Shown here: piece after piece, positions 35,312 through 44,831 of the stretch
Layout: each line of letters starts with the position of its first letter
Position numbering within the stretch: the first letter of the stretch is position 1
Origin: Marinomonas rhizomae
GTDB taxonomy: Bacteria > Pseudomonadota > Gammaproteobacteria > Pseudomonadales > Marinomonadaceae
Direction of reading: 5' to 3'
Assembly (NCBI RefSeq): GCF_003315485.1
Contig: NZ_QNSE01000013.1
Location: forward strand, 62,001-126,000
DNA: 64,000 nt
Program-made: the position numbers and the translations under genes
Notes under the pieces: model-generated
Databases searched by the model: none
What the model was told of the DNA's origin: nothing
The model's input: only the letters and a program-made list of their open reading frames with translations

Positions 35312-35330
35312 TGATATTTGTGATAGTAAA
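35312..35330. promoter_or_regulatory. 19-bp shared element, copy 1 (LacI side)
   Basis: TGATATTTGTGATAGTAAA on the plus strand, 19 bp from the LacI start. It is identical at 17 of 19 positions to copy 2 on the opposite strand at 35632-35650. Confidence 0.6.
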
Positions 35331-35490
35331 TCATGTCATTTACTTTTTTTATTTCAATATTTAGAGAATACTCCAAATCAATCTAATTGGCGGACAAAAA
35401 ATGTACGCTTCAAGATACAGAATAACAATATTATAAAAACAACACTAAAATTGATAAAACTCTTTTTTATCAATTGATTGGAGAATAAAA

Positions 35491-35592
35491 ATGAAAAAAA
35501 TCATCACCAATAAATTGTCGTTCTTATCCGTATCTATTTTTCCACATCCGACTCATCTCATTTTTGCTCATTCAATTAACAACAAACTTTAG
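35491..35592 (+). CDS. 33-codon frame with strong ribosome site: leader peptide or gene remnant
   Basis: ATG at 35491 follows TTGGAGAATAAAA, almost the same leader as the two binding-protein genes (GGAGAATAAAAAT, GAGGATAAAAAT). The peptide begins MKKIITNKLSFLSVSIF, like the start of a signal peptide, and then ends at a TAG after 33 codons. It may be the decayed start of a third binding protein, or a leader peptide. There is no homology evidence. Confidence 0.35.
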   Translation: MKKIITNKLSFLSVSIFPHPTHLIFAHSINNKL

Positions 35593-35631
35593 CTCACCTT
35601 CAATTAAGCAACATCGTACCTGAACTAATTG

Positions 35632-35650
35632 TTTACTATCAAAACTATCA
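35632..35650. promoter_or_regulatory. 19-bp shared element, copy 2 (dehydrogenase side)
   Basis: Minus-strand TGATAGTTTTGATAGTAAA, 27 bp before the dehydrogenase start. It contains two TGATAG direct half-sites 10 bp apart, one helical turn. The partner of 35312-35330. Confidence 0.6.
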
Positions 35651-35677
35651 TTTTTATATCTTTTCAGAGGAAATTTC

Positions 35678-36685
35678 ATGACGTTAAAGTTAGGTGTAAT
35701 TGGCATTGGCGCTATTGGCAAAGACCACATAAAACGCATTCATCATAAATTAAGCCGTGCCAGTATTGTTGCCGTAAGCGATGTAAACCGCGAGCAAACT
35801 GATGCGTTCTTATCGCAAGAGTGCATTAGTGCTATGTATTTTGAAAATGGAATAGACCTTATTCAATCAAAGGATGTTGATGCAATCCTCGTAACATCGT
35901 GGGGACCAACACATGAAGAGTTTGTGTTGGCCGCAGTGGAAGCAGGAAAATTCGTTTTTTGTGAAAAACCATTGGCCGTCACCGCAGAAGGTTGTCGTCA
36001 AATCGTTGATGCAGAAATAAAAGCTGGAAAACGCTTAGTTCAAGTCGGCTTCATGCGCCGTTTTGATCGAGGGTATCGTCAGTTAAGAAACGTTATCAGC
36101 GAGCAAGAGATGGGGCTCCCTCTGATCCTAAACTGCGCACACAGAGCACCAGCTGCACCAGGATTCTTTGGTGACATGGCCATTAGCGATTCATTAGTAC
36201 ATGAATTTGATGTGTTACGTTGGTTACTCCAAGACGATTATGTTTCAGCTCAGGTCATTCAACCTCGTGGCACTCGACTTTGCGATGAAGGACTGCAAGA
36301 CCCACACGTCATTCTGTTAAGAACCCGTGATGGTATTTTGATCAACATCGAGAGCTTTGTGAATTGCCAGTACGGCTATGACATTCAATGCAACATAATA
36401 TGCGAATCAGGCACAGTGTCATTACCAGAACCAAGCAGCTTGCAACGCCGCCACAATGCACGCTTATCCACTGAAATCATTGTCGATTGGCAAGAACGCT
36501 TCGTTGATGCTTTCGATGTAGAGCTACAAGAATGGATCGACGCGACTTTAGCAGGCGAAATGAACGGCCCAAGCGCATGGGATGGCTATGTTGTCGCAGT
36601 TACCGCTGACGTCTGCCTCAAAGCCAAACATTCAGGAGCAATCGAAGCCATTGATATCCCTGAAAAACCAACTTTTTATCAATAA
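35678..36685 (+). CDS. iolG: Inositol 2-dehydrogenase (IolG family)
   Basis: A 335-residue Gfo/Idh/MocA enzyme. Rossmann motif GIGAIG near residue 9, EKP motif (FCEKPLAV) about residue 98, VQVGFMRRFDRGY, and DSLVHEFDVLRWLL containing the His/Asp pair of IolG. IolG oxidises myo-inositol to scyllo-inosose with NAD+. Sequence is closer to true IolG than the paralogue at 10065. Ribosome site AGAGGAAA. First gene of a three-gene set with an isomerase and a binding protein. Confidence 0.83.
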   Translation: MTLKLGVIGIGAIGKDHIKRIHHKLSRASIVAVSDVNREQTDAFLSQECISAMYFENGIDLIQSKDVDAILVTSWGPTHEEFVLAAVEAGKFVFCEKPLAVTAEGCRQIVDAEIKAGKRLVQVGFMRRFDRGYRQLRNVISEQEMGLPLILNCAHRAPAAPGFFGDMAISDSLVHEFDVLRWLLQDDYVSAQVIQPRGTRLCDEGLQDPHVILLRTRDGILINIESFVNCQYGYDIQCNIICESGTVSLPEPSSLQRRHNARLSTEIIVDWQERFVDAFDVELQEWIDATLAGEMNGPSAWDGYVVAVTADVCLKAKHSGAIEAIDIPEKPTFYQ

Positions 36686-36741
36686 CAAAACGCTATCTTA
36701 CACATTGATGTGTTTTACAAAACAATAACAAGCGAGTGATT

Positions 36742-37683
36742 ATGAAATTATCTTTTTGTACCGACAGTCTTGGCCATTTGTCTTTTGAAGACATGCTAGA
36801 CACCCTTCAATCCATGAATGTTGAGGGCGTTGAATTAACCACTGGTGGCTGGTCAAGCGCACCTCACTTAAACATGGAAGAATTACTTGCGAGTGAAGAC
36901 AAACGTAAGCAATACTTGGCCGCCATTGAGTCTCGTGGGCTAGAAATTGCAGCTCTGAATGTATCTGGCAACCCCTTAGACCCAGGCACGCTGGGTAAGC
37001 ATCATCGAGAAGTAACACACAACACCATGATTTTGGCAGGCCTTCTTGGCGTCAAGAAAATCGTCATGATGAGTGGCTTGCCTGCTGCAAGTCCAAATGA
37101 TGAAGTGCCAAACTGGATCACATATACCGTTAGCTGGCCTCCTATTTTAAAAGAGCGCTTAGATTACCAATGGAATGACGTAGCAATTCCTTACTGGAAA
37201 GACCTCGTTGTCCACGCAAAGAATAATGGTGTAGAAAAAATTGCCCTTGAGAACTTCAGCTCAATGTTGGTTTGGAATCCAGAAACCTTGTTCCGCCTAC
37301 GAAACGCAGTGGACCCGATGATTGGCCTAAACCTCGACCCTAGCCATTTAATCTGGATGGGGGCAGACCCTATAGCCGCAGCACGCGCTCTTGGGCCAGC
37401 AATTCACCATTGTCATGGTAAGGACGTTCGACTTGAACGAGGGCTTGTCGATATCAACGGTTTGCTCGAGACCAAACCAGTTGAAGATACTGCAAATCGT
37501 GCTTGGAACTATGTGGCAGTAGGTTGTGGGCAAGATCTACAGTGGTGGAAAGAGTTTTTCTCTGTAGTTCGAATGTCCGGATACAACGATTGGGTATCAC
37601 TTGAAATGGAAGACTTAACCATGTCCGTTGAAGCGGGCGTAAAAACCTCAATAGATGCGTTACACGCATCATTAAGTCGCTAA
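36742..37683 (+). CDS. TIM-barrel sugar-phosphate isomerase/epimerase family enzyme
   Basis: About 313 residues with metal-ligand candidates Glu in IALENFSS, Asp in GLNLDPSHL, His in HHCHGKD and Glu in VSLEMEDLT, the order typical of AP-endonuclease-2-fold isomerases and IolE/IolI-like enzymes. The ATG at 36742 fits the family start MKLSFCTD; a GTG two codons earlier is possible. Located between iolG and a binding-protein gene; a role in keto-inositol isomerisation or dehydration is likely but unproven. Confidence 0.75.
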   Translation: MKLSFCTDSLGHLSFEDMLDTLQSMNVEGVELTTGGWSSAPHLNMEELLASEDKRKQYLAAIESRGLEIAALNVSGNPLDPGTLGKHHREVTHNTMILAGLLGVKKIVMMSGLPAASPNDEVPNWITYTVSWPPILKERLDYQWNDVAIPYWKDLVVHAKNNGVEKIALENFSSMLVWNPETLFRLRNAVDPMIGLNLDPSHLIWMGADPIAAARALGPAIHHCHGKDVRLERGLVDINGLLETKPVEDTANRAWNYVAVGCGQDLQWWKEFFSVVRMSGYNDWVSLEMEDLTMSVEAGVKTSIDALHASLSR

Positions 37684-37757
37684 TATGAATGAAAAAAACT
37701 AACAGGTTAACCATTAAGCTATTTTGCTTAACACCGTTAAATTAGAGGATAAAAATA

Positions 37758-38693
37758 ATGAAAAAGTTACTCTTAACAACAACACTCGCAGCAACACTCA
37801 TTTCTAGCACTGCTATGGCAGACAATTATAAGGTAGGCATCAGTCTTTTCAGCTTTGATGATTTATTCTTATCTGTCCTACGTGGTAGTTTAAGCTCATC
37901 CGCTGAAGAGGAAGGTGTTGACGCCCAGATGGAAGACGCCAAAAATGAAATCGGCGTACAACTCAATCAAATCCAAAATTTCATTGCCTCAGGTGTGGAC
38001 GGCATTATCATAGATACGGTGGATTCTGACGCCACACAAGCGATGACAGAATATGCAGAAGAAGCTGGAATACCGCTTGTTTTTGTTGGTCGTCGCCCAA
38101 TAAATGTCGACTTTTTACCAGACAACCAAGCGTTTGTGGCATCAAATGAAATTGATTCAGGCACGCTACAAACCAAAGAAGTATGCCGTTTATTAAATGG
38201 CAAAGGCGATGTCGCCGTCATGATGGGCACACTAGGTGACAATGCTGCCCAACAACGAACTAAAGATATTCATGATGTCATCGCGACGCCAGAATGTTCG
38301 GGGCTCAAAATAGTTGTTGAGCAATCTGCAAACTTTACTCGAACAGAGGGCAACGATCTAATGACCAACTGGCTAACTGCAGGCATCACATTTGATGCAG
38401 TAATCGCCAATAATGATGAAATGGCCATTGGCGCCATTCAAGCAATGAAAGCCGCCGACATCGATATGAAAAACGTTGTCATTGCAGGCATTGATGCTAC
38501 CGCAGACGGCTTAGCAGCAATGAAAGCAGGCGATCTCGATGTGACCGTTTACCAAAATGCGGCGGCTCAAGGCAAAGGCGCAATGCAAACTCTACTTAAG
38601 CTGATGAAGGGTGAAGATGTCGATCAAAAAGTATGGATTCCTTTTGAACTCGTCACGCCAAGCAATATGAACGAGTACATCAAGCTTAATTAA
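37758..38693 (+). CDS. Periplasmic sugar/cyclitol-binding protein, paralogue of the one at 8122
   Basis: A 311-residue secreted binding protein; the signal peptide ends AMA-DN about residue 21. It shares long identical blocks with the 8122 protein (PINV, LPDNQAF, SGTLQTKEVCRLL, VIANNDEMAIGAIQAMKA, LVTPSNM). Like its paralogue it has no ABC ATPase or permease beside it. Ribosome site GAGGAT. A strong terminator follows, so the operon ends here. Confidence 0.88.
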   Translation: MKKLLLTTTLAATLISSTAMADNYKVGISLFSFDDLFLSVLRGSLSSSAEEEGVDAQMEDAKNEIGVQLNQIQNFIASGVDGIIIDTVDSDATQAMTEYAEEAGIPLVFVGRRPINVDFLPDNQAFVASNEIDSGTLQTKEVCRLLNGKGDVAVMMGTLGDNAAQQRTKDIHDVIATPECSGLKIVVEQSANFTRTEGNDLMTNWLTAGITFDAVIANNDEMAIGAIQAMKAADIDMKNVVIAGIDATADGLAAMKAGDLDVTVYQNAAAQGKGAMQTLLKLMKGEDVDQKVWIPFELVTPSNMNEYIKLN

Positions 38694-38727
38694 TTTGTAA
38701 TTTGTTCACCTCTTCGAACACATTTTG

Positions 38728-38762
38728 AGCGCACTTTTCAAAAGAAGAGTGCGCTTTTTTTT
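38728..38762 (+). terminator. Terminator of the second inositol-like cassette
   Basis: Stem AGCGCACTTTTC / GAAGAGTGCGCT (one mismatch-like pair) with a 4-nt A loop, followed by eight T. Confidence 0.9.
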
Positions 38763-38997
38763 GTACTGACCACGCATTTTTCCACTTTTTCATTCTATCC
38801 CGCCATTTACCTATAACTAAAAGATAATAAAATGAGTAAAATATGGAATACATATAGTCTTTATCATAAATCACTCATCGGCTAAGGTTATAGCGGTTTC
38901 GAAATGCTCTCTCAAGGATTGATGAGGTATTTATAGATGATAATAAAAAATTAACTAAGCCAAGACCATCGTATGATGGACGCAACAGAGGCCCCTA

Positions 38998-39990
38998 ATG
39001 AAAAAAACAACAATTACGTTACTAGCAGCATTATCCCTTTCATCTTCTCTAAGTTTTGCAGATTACCCAACCAAAGACATACAAGGCATTATCCAATGGG
39101 GAGCCGGTGGCTCAACCGATACGGTTATGCGTTCTATTGCTCCTCACGTTGAAAAAGAACTTGGAACCGATCTGATTCTAACGAATAAAACGGGTGGTGT
39201 TGGCGCCATTGCAACAAAATATGTCAATGCTAAAAAAGCCGACGGTTATACACTTCTGATGGGGGCTGAAAACCCTCAGATGTATAAAATATTAGGTCTT
39301 TCTAACATCGATTACAGCGACATGATCGCAATCAATGTGCTAGCTCGTGGAACGCCAATTATTGTGGCAAACAATGATGCTCCATTTAACACAATGAAAG
39401 AACTCATTGAATATACAAAAGCCCATCCGGGAGAAGTGAAGTTTGGCTCTACAGGCCCAGGCGGCTTAACTTCTATTGTGACAGCCATGCTGGATTCTCA
39501 AGTCAAACTGGACTACATCAGCATTCCTTATAATGGCGACGGCCCAGCACTAACCGCGCTACAAGGTGGTGCAATTGATGTCATGCCAGCGGTATTAGGC
39601 GCGACCATCGAACAAATTAAAGCTGGCCGCATGAAAGCCATCAGTATTGTGGATGTTGAAGCCAATAAGCTTTTACCTGACCTTGCACCTATCACCGACG
39701 CATTACCGGGCATGAAAACTTACCTACCTTGGGGCCCTTTCTTTGGTGTCTTCGTGAAAAAAGGCACGCCGGATGAAGCGGTAGAAAAATTGCAGTCGGC
39801 TTTCCAAAAAGCCGCTTTCGACAAAGAGTTTGTTGACCTAATGCAAAAGCGCGGTTTCACCATTATGAATATTTCAGGTGAAGAAGCGGATTACTTCCTA
39901 GACGCCTATCGCTCAACATCTTCTTGGTTAGTCCATGATGCTGGTTTTAGTAAGTTCTCCCCTGAAAAGTTTGGTATCCGTAAACCATAA
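38998..39990 (+). CDS. tctC: Tripartite tricarboxylate transporter receptor TctC (Bug family)
   Basis: A 330-residue periplasmic receptor; the signal peptide ends SFA-DY about residue 21. The Bug fold is shown by IIQWGAGGSTDTVMR, KTGGVGAIATKYV, GSTGPGGLTSI and PYNGDGPALTALQGGAIDVM. It captures a carboxylate for TctAB. The usual tctDE two-component regulator is not nearby. A hairpin separates it from tctB, so it should be made in excess. The ligand cannot be read from sequence. Confidence 0.9.
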   Translation: MKKTTITLLAALSLSSSLSFADYPTKDIQGIIQWGAGGSTDTVMRSIAPHVEKELGTDLILTNKTGGVGAIATKYVNAKKADGYTLLMGAENPQMYKILGLSNIDYSDMIAINVLARGTPIIVANNDAPFNTMKELIEYTKAHPGEVKFGSTGPGGLTSIVTAMLDSQVKLDYISIPYNGDGPALTALQGGAIDVMPAVLGATIEQIKAGRMKAISIVDVEANKLLPDLAPITDALPGMKTYLPWGPFFGVFVKKGTPDEAVEKLQSAFQKAAFDKEFVDLMQKRGFTIMNISGEEADYFLDAYRSTSSWLVHDAGFSKFSPEKFGIRKP

Positions 39991-40014
39991 GGTTACCGCT
40001 CTATTTTGATCTCT

Positions 40015-40055
40015 AGGCGCGACCGAACTGACAATAAGTCGCGTCTCCTCTTTTT
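40015..40055 (+). terminator. Attenuating terminator between tctC and tctB
   Basis: AGGCGCGAC / GTCGCGTCT (9 bp, one G-T) with a 14-nt loop, then CCTCTTTTT, ending 18 nt before tctB. Confidence 0.72.
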
Positions 40056-40073
40056 GCTTTATCTGGAGTTACC

Positions 40074-40589
40074 ATGTCCAGTCAATCTCCTACGATAAAA
40101 ACTCGTAAGCCTGGTGAGCGAATATTCTGCTTTCTCTTGGTTTTAGGAAGTATTTATCTCTTTTGGCAAGCCTATAATATTTCAGGGTTTAGTTCGTTAA
40201 GTTCTCCTGGCGCATTTCCCCTTGCCGCTTCTGCCGTCATGGTATTGGCATCTTGTATAACATTTTTGAACACGCTCAAAATACCAGCAGCGGAAAATGT
40301 TCGTTTCGTTTATCACTGTTTCCCACCTATTGTTGCCTTTATTATGGCGCTGATTCTTATCTACTCAGTGATATTAGAAAGCTTAGGGTTCATTCTCTCC
40401 AGCTTTGCTTTTTTGTTCATTTCGATCCAGTTTTTATATCGACGTAGCGCACTCACAACGCTCGCCATTACACTATTTACACTGATTGTTGTGTACATTA
40501 TTTTCCGTCTCGTTTTTCAAGTCGTGCTTCCCGAGGGCATAGTACCTGAGCGTGAAATTCTATCCTCAATAAAATCTTTGTGGAGATAG
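40074..40589 (+). CDS. tctB: Tripartite tricarboxylate transporter small subunit TctB
   Basis: A 171-residue membrane protein with four hydrophobic segments (about residues 18-36, 48-66, 85-103, 108-145) and the TctB-type GAFPLAASAVMVL stretch. Ribosome site TGGAG. Its stop is 7 nt before tctA. Confidence 0.85.
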   Translation: MSSQSPTIKTRKPGERIFCFLLVLGSIYLFWQAYNISGFSSLSSPGAFPLAASAVMVLASCITFLNTLKIPAAENVRFVYHCFPPIVAFIMALILIYSVILESLGFILSSFAFLFISIQFLYRRSALTTLAITLFTLIVVYIIFRLVFQVVLPEGIVPEREILSSIKSLWR

Positions 40590-40596
40590 CCATCTT

Positions 40597-42105
40597 ATGG
40601 ATGCTTTTAATTATTTTGCCATTTCGTGGTTGTCCCCAGAATTATTAGGCTTAACGGCACTAGGCACATTCTTGGGTATTTACGTCGGCGCTATTCCCGG
40701 CTTATCGGTTACTATGGCCGTTTCTATCTTGATCTCATTTACTTTTTCATGGGACGTGAATTACGCATTATGCCTTATGGTTGGCGTCTATATGGGCGGG
40801 GTTTATGGTGGTTCTCGTACTGCCATATTACTCAATATCCCAGGTGCTCCCTCTGCTATCGCTACGGCTTTAGATGGTTACCCTTTAGCGAAAAAAGGCT
40901 TAGCTGGGGAAGCCATTGGCTTGTCCACTGTTATGTCTGTGGTCGGTGGCTTTGTCGGAATTATTGTCTTAGCGATCGCCGCGCCCACTGTAAGTGAGTT
41001 TGCTATAACGTTTCAACCACGTGATTATATGATGTTAGGCGTGCTTGGTATTATGCTCGTAGGCTCTTTGTCTGGTAGTAGTCTGGCTCGAGGTATTTTT
41101 GCTGGCGCTCTTGGTCTCTTAATCGGCACGGTTGGACTTGACCCAATGACAGCCGAAGAGCGTTTTACCTTTGGCGTTATCGAGCTTTGGGATGGCATTA
41201 ACCCTGTCGCTGTGATGATTGGTATGTTTGGTATTTCTGAAGCCTTACACCAGTTACACCATATGAACAAAGCAGTAGTAAAACAGAAGATCTCTCGTAT
41301 CATTCCGAAATGGTCCGACATTAAAAAGTACATGCCACTTAGCCTGCAAACTTCTTTCATTGGCGTCATCGTAGGTGCATTACCAGGTACTGGTGGTGAT
41401 ATTGCTGCGCTGATGGCTTACGACCACGCTAAACGCGTTACCAAAAAGCCCAAAGTCCCATTTGGTGAAGGCGCTAAAGAAGGTTTAATTGCTCCAGAAG
41501 CAGCAAATAACGCGGCGGTCGGCGGTGCTTATATCCCTATGCTAACCTTGGGAATTCCTGGGGATGCTGTAACAGCAGTATTTATTGGTGCCCTGTTTAT
41601 TCATGGCTTAAACCCAGGCCCTTTGTTGCTGGTTGAACAGCCTCACATGTTCTGGTTTACAGTCGGCAACCTCACATTAGCAAACATTTTCGTGCTGATC
41701 TTTGGTTTAACGGGGATCAGGCTTTTCTCGAAAATCGTCGAATGCCCGAAAGGCATTTTAATTCCGTTAATTTTCCTTTTATCTATTGTTGGCGCTTATG
41801 CTATTAATAATGCCATTACAGATATTTGGTGGATGCTAGCATTTGGGGTATTTGGCTATTTTATGCGCCTATACGGATTTCCGGTTGGTCCCGTTATCTT
41901 GGGTGTTATTTTAAGCTCGCTAACTGACGAAAACTGGCGCCGTGCTATTTTATCTGAGCGTGGCAATGTAGGTGATTTGTTTATTAACTTATTCCACAGC
42001 CCTCTCTCAACGGTACTATTTAGTGTGATTGTTTTAATACTTTTTACTCAGTCTCCTATTTGGACGAAATGGTTAAAAAGGAAACTTTTCCAAGCATCTG
42101 CATAA
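40597..42105 (+). CDS. tctA: Tripartite tricarboxylate transporter large permease TctA
   Basis: A 502-residue permease with about 11-12 membrane helices. The hallmark loops GAIPGLSVTMAVSIL and VGALPGTGGDIAALMAYDHAKR, plus YGGSRTAILLNIPGAPSAIAT, are intact. It performs Na+- or H+-coupled uptake of the acid presented by TctC. It is followed by a strong terminator. Confidence 0.95.
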   Translation: MDAFNYFAISWLSPELLGLTALGTFLGIYVGAIPGLSVTMAVSILISFTFSWDVNYALCLMVGVYMGGVYGGSRTAILLNIPGAPSAIATALDGYPLAKKGLAGEAIGLSTVMSVVGGFVGIIVLAIAAPTVSEFAITFQPRDYMMLGVLGIMLVGSLSGSSLARGIFAGALGLLIGTVGLDPMTAEERFTFGVIELWDGINPVAVMIGMFGISEALHQLHHMNKAVVKQKISRIIPKWSDIKKYMPLSLQTSFIGVIVGALPGTGGDIAALMAYDHAKRVTKKPKVPFGEGAKEGLIAPEAANNAAVGGAYIPMLTLGIPGDAVTAVFIGALFIHGLNPGPLLLVEQPHMFWFTVGNLTLANIFVLIFGLTGIRLFSKIVECPKGILIPLIFLLSIVGAYAINNAITDIWWMLAFGVFGYFMRLYGFPVGPVILGVILSSLTDENWRRAILSERGNVGDLFINLFHSPLSTVLFSVIVLILFTQSPIWTKWLKRKLFQASA

Positions 42106-42131
42106 CTTTTTATTGGTATACAACATGCTAC

Positions 42132-42178
42132 AAACACCGGTTTCCTTGTTTAATGAATAAGGCCACCGGTGTTTTTTA
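42132..42178 (+). terminator. Terminator of tctCBA
   Basis: AAACACCGGT / ACCGGTGTTT with a further inner CCTT/AAGG pairing, followed by TTT. The outer stem is a perfect 10 bp. Confidence 0.88.
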
Positions 42179-42514
42179 TATTCCACTCGCTAAAAAACAC
42201 ATTATCAATTGCTAGCTAACACGATACTTCTATCTAAAAGCGGCACATTACTGCTTCTTTTCATCGAAATGACCCAATATGAAGCAATAAAAACAAATAA
42301 AGACCAATTAGAGTGCAGAGTAAAAATATCTATTTTAAATAAATCACTGCTTTCTAAAACATATACAGACGAATGATAAGGTATTTTTATAAGTTAGTAG
42401 AACATCAAACTAAAGTTTCCATTTGAAAAAACACTGGCAAAAAAATTGCTTTTTAAAAGCTCCCCCTAAGTATCTGCAACGAAGTAGTACTTAACGCCAT
42501 GGAGCAATATTGAT
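42179..42514. other. Non-coding gap before the chemoreceptor gene
   Basis: About 336 bp, AT-rich. I see no conserved frame, no strong repeat and no clear sigma-28 (flagellar) promoter. It presumably holds the chemoreceptor promoter. Confidence 0.5.
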
Positions 42515-44659
42515 ATGAGTTTGAAAAGCAGTCAGATGTTACTTTCACCAAAAGAACGTCGTTGGTTACCTTGGTTTGGCAACACTGGTCGACTCTCTCT
42601 CTTTTGGTCATGTTATTTAAATAAAGAAACCTATCCAAATATTGAAAAGACCTTTGAAAGCATTGCCAACACAAGAGTGAAGCTACTCAATACTTGGGTA
42701 AATAATCAATGGTCACAATTGGATGTTTTATTAGAAATCATCACCAGCTCATTTCCTCATATCGAACAAGAAGCTCTAGAGGAGCGCCTAAACATAGTGC
42801 TTGATGTGTCGGAATACTTCGTGATTGATACGCAAGGCAAAGTACTCAATTCCACCAAGAAAGATCGTATCAATAAAATAGACTTACCAAGCAAAGCGGT
42901 AGAAGCGGGCTTAAAGACACCATTCCTTCATGGCCCATATGTTGACCAAAACACACTTAACATCGGCGCTTCTAGTTCAAAGTTTCACGATGCTGTCACA
43001 CTGATGTTCTACCTACCGATTAAGCAAAACGGTATCAGCGTTGGTGCCATTTGCGCCCGCGTACCCAACGATGTTGTTAGCGATCTCATCCAACGTGAAG
43101 CTGGACATATCTATAAGGAATCCGGCGATAACTACTTATTCATGGTGAAACCTGAATTCGATAAATCCATACTACCTGGCACCGCGCTTTCCCGTTCCCG
43201 CTTTGAAGATGACACCTTCAGTCATGGTGAAAACTTAAAAAGCGGAATAACGACAAATTGGGGTGTGGTTAAAGTTCAGCAACACACTGAGTTTGAAATT
43301 CGCTTTACTGATCCAGCGACAAAAGAATTGCACCCAGGCGTACGAGAAACTATTAAGAATGGCCAAAACCTCTTTGTGACTTACCCTGGTTATTCAGACT
43401 ATAGACATATCCCCGTTATCGGCAAAGGCATTACCTTCCAGTTAAAGGGCAGCCCAGACACTTGGGGCATGATGTGCGAGGGCGATTTAGAAGAAGTTTA
43501 CCGCCGCCGTTCTATCAACCTAAAATTAATGAAAAGCTATTTATTCGCTTCCAGCGTTCCACTTATCATCAGTACCTCGCTACAAGCCTACACCAACTTA
43601 TCTATCGCTCTAACCAGCATAGCAGCGTTCGCTAGCTTAGCCGCTGCGGGACTGCTTTTTAATAAATTCAGCACAAAAAAAATAAGCGGCAGTATGAGCC
43701 AAATGACCGAAGTCATTCAAACCATAGCCGAAGGTGAAGGCAACCTTAAACAACGCCTAGATGAAAACCTTGCCAATGACGAAACAGGCGATATGGGCCG
43801 CTGGATGAACAGCTTTATCGATAACCTCGATACCACTATGGGGCAAGTTATATCGGCCAGCACCAACGTCAAAAAGTCTAATGACTTTATGGTTCGCACA
43901 AATGAAGAAGCAAGCCAAGCTTCGCAATACCTTGAATCCACAGTGGAGAGCATGCTTAATGTATTCCAACAGCAAATAAACGAAGTACAAAGTGCCTCTA
44001 AAACCGCTGATGATTTGAAGCAAGCCATGAATCAAGTAGCAGAAGAAACACAATTTCGCTTAGAAGATGCCAAAACAGGCACCCAAGAAATACGTGATGT
44101 AGTACGAACCACGGCCGAGTCGGTAAAGTCACTTGATCAGAAAACCAATGAAGTTGCCGGTATCATTAGCACTATTTCGGACATCACCAACCAAACGAAT
44201 CTATTAGCTTTAAACGCCGCTATTGAAGCTGCAAGAGCGGGTGAACATGGGCGTGGATTCTCTGTGGTAGCAGATGAAGTACGTAGTTTGGCGTCTAAAA
44301 CAGCCTCCGCCGCTGAAGAAATACAAGCCATGCTAGAAGGCATCCAAGAAGAAACCCGCAGCGCTGTAAGTTTCATGGAAAAAGGCGCAGAAAATGTTGA
44401 TAAAAACCTCATGGCAAACGAACAAACGAACACGGGCGACAGCGCTTTATACGCTTTAGTCGACACTATGTTTGAGGCTATTTTATTACTCAATGAAAGC
44501 AACAAAGAAAATGCAAAAACGGCTCATGAAATGGGAGCAGCGACAGAACAGATGCGACGCTCAATCGCAGCATTACAAAGACGTTCCTCTCGTGTTGGCT
44601 TGTCTGCCTTGAAGCTGAACTCCCTAGTTGGTCAGTTTCAAGTAACAGAAAAGGCCTAA
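42515..44659 (+). CDS. Methyl-accepting chemotaxis protein with an N-terminal sensor and mid-protein membrane hairpin
   Basis: A 714-residue chemoreceptor. The conserved signalling tip ([20 protein letters not shown]) is at about residues 555-575, with methylation-helix heptads on both sides. The first 330 residues form a Cache-like sensor region ([32 protein letters not shown]) but no membrane helix precedes it. The only hydrophobic stretches are two adjacent ones at about 341-356 and 362-382, forming a hairpin, with a HAMP-like region after. This would place the sensor in the cytoplasm, unlike ordinary Cache receptors. GGAG lies 10 nt before the ATG. Confidence 0.85.
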   Translation: MSLKSSQMLLSPKERRWLPWFGNTGRLSLFWSCYLNKETYPNIEKTFESIANTRVKLLNTWVNNQWSQLDVLLEIITSSFPHIEQEALEERLNIVLDVSEYFVIDTQGKVLNSTKKDRINKIDLPSKAVEAGLKTPFLHGPYVDQNTLNIGASSSKFHDAVTLMFYLPIKQNGISVGAICARVPNDVVSDLIQREAGHIYKESGDNYLFMVKPEFDKSILPGTALSRSRFEDDTFSHGENLKSGITTNWGVVKVQQHTEFEIRFTDPATKELHPGVRETIKNGQNLFVTYPGYSDYRHIPVIGKGITFQLKGSPDTWGMMCEGDLEEVYRRRSINLKLMKSYLFASSVPLIISTSLQAYTNLSIALTSIAAFASLAAAGLLFNKFSTKKISGSMSQMTEVIQTIAEGEGNLKQRLDENLANDETGDMGRWMNSFIDNLDTTMGQVISASTNVKKSNDFMVRTNEEASQASQYLESTVESMLNVFQQQINEVQSASKTADDLKQAMNQVAEETQFRLEDAKTGTQEIRDVVRTTAESVKSLDQKTNEVAGIISTISDITNQTNLLALNAAIEAARAGEHGRGFSVVADEVRSLASKTASAAEEIQAMLEGIQEETRSAVSFMEKGAENVDKNLMANEQTNTGDSALYALVDTMFEAILLLNESNKENAKTAHEMGAATEQMRRSIAALQRRSSRVGLSALKLNSLVGQFQVTEKA

Positions 44660-44668
44660 ATTTCCTTA

Positions 44669-44696
44669 GAAACAATGCTGAATCCAGCATTGTTTC
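44669..44696 (+). terminator. Hairpin after the chemoreceptor gene
   Basis: A 12-bp perfect stem GAAACAATGCTG / CAGCATTGTTTC with a 4-nt loop, 9 nt after the stop; the tail is only moderately T-rich. Confidence 0.65.
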
Positions 44697-44790
44697 ACTG
44701 CTTTCTTCCTAACAAACATACTTCAATAAATCCTTTTACTCACAAAGTCAGCGTTGAATATGGATCAATGTATTTATTGACTTTCACTAA

Positions 44791-44814
44791 AATATATGCG
44801 AAATTTCATATATG
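44791..44814. promoter_or_regulatory. ArsR operator candidate
   Basis: An imperfect inverted repeat around the core GAAATTTC with flanking ATATATGC and ATATATG. The ATATGCG half resembles known ArsR operator sequence. It lies between a TTGACT -35-like hexamer (44777-44782) and the arsR ribosome site. Confidence 0.5.
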
Positions 44815-44831
44815 TATTTTGGAGTATATAT

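Larger units (their letters stand above)
35294..35677. other. Divergent control region of the second cassette
   Basis: A 384-bp very AT-rich gap. Beyond the 19-bp elements and the 33-codon frame annotated separately, the stretch 35331-35490 shows only A/T-rich sequence without a clear repeat or conserved frame. Confidence 0.6.

Noticed and set aside
42179..42514. Flagellar sigma-28 promoter before the chemoreceptor
   Set aside because: TAAAG occurs but no GCCGATAA-like -10 follows at 15 bp.
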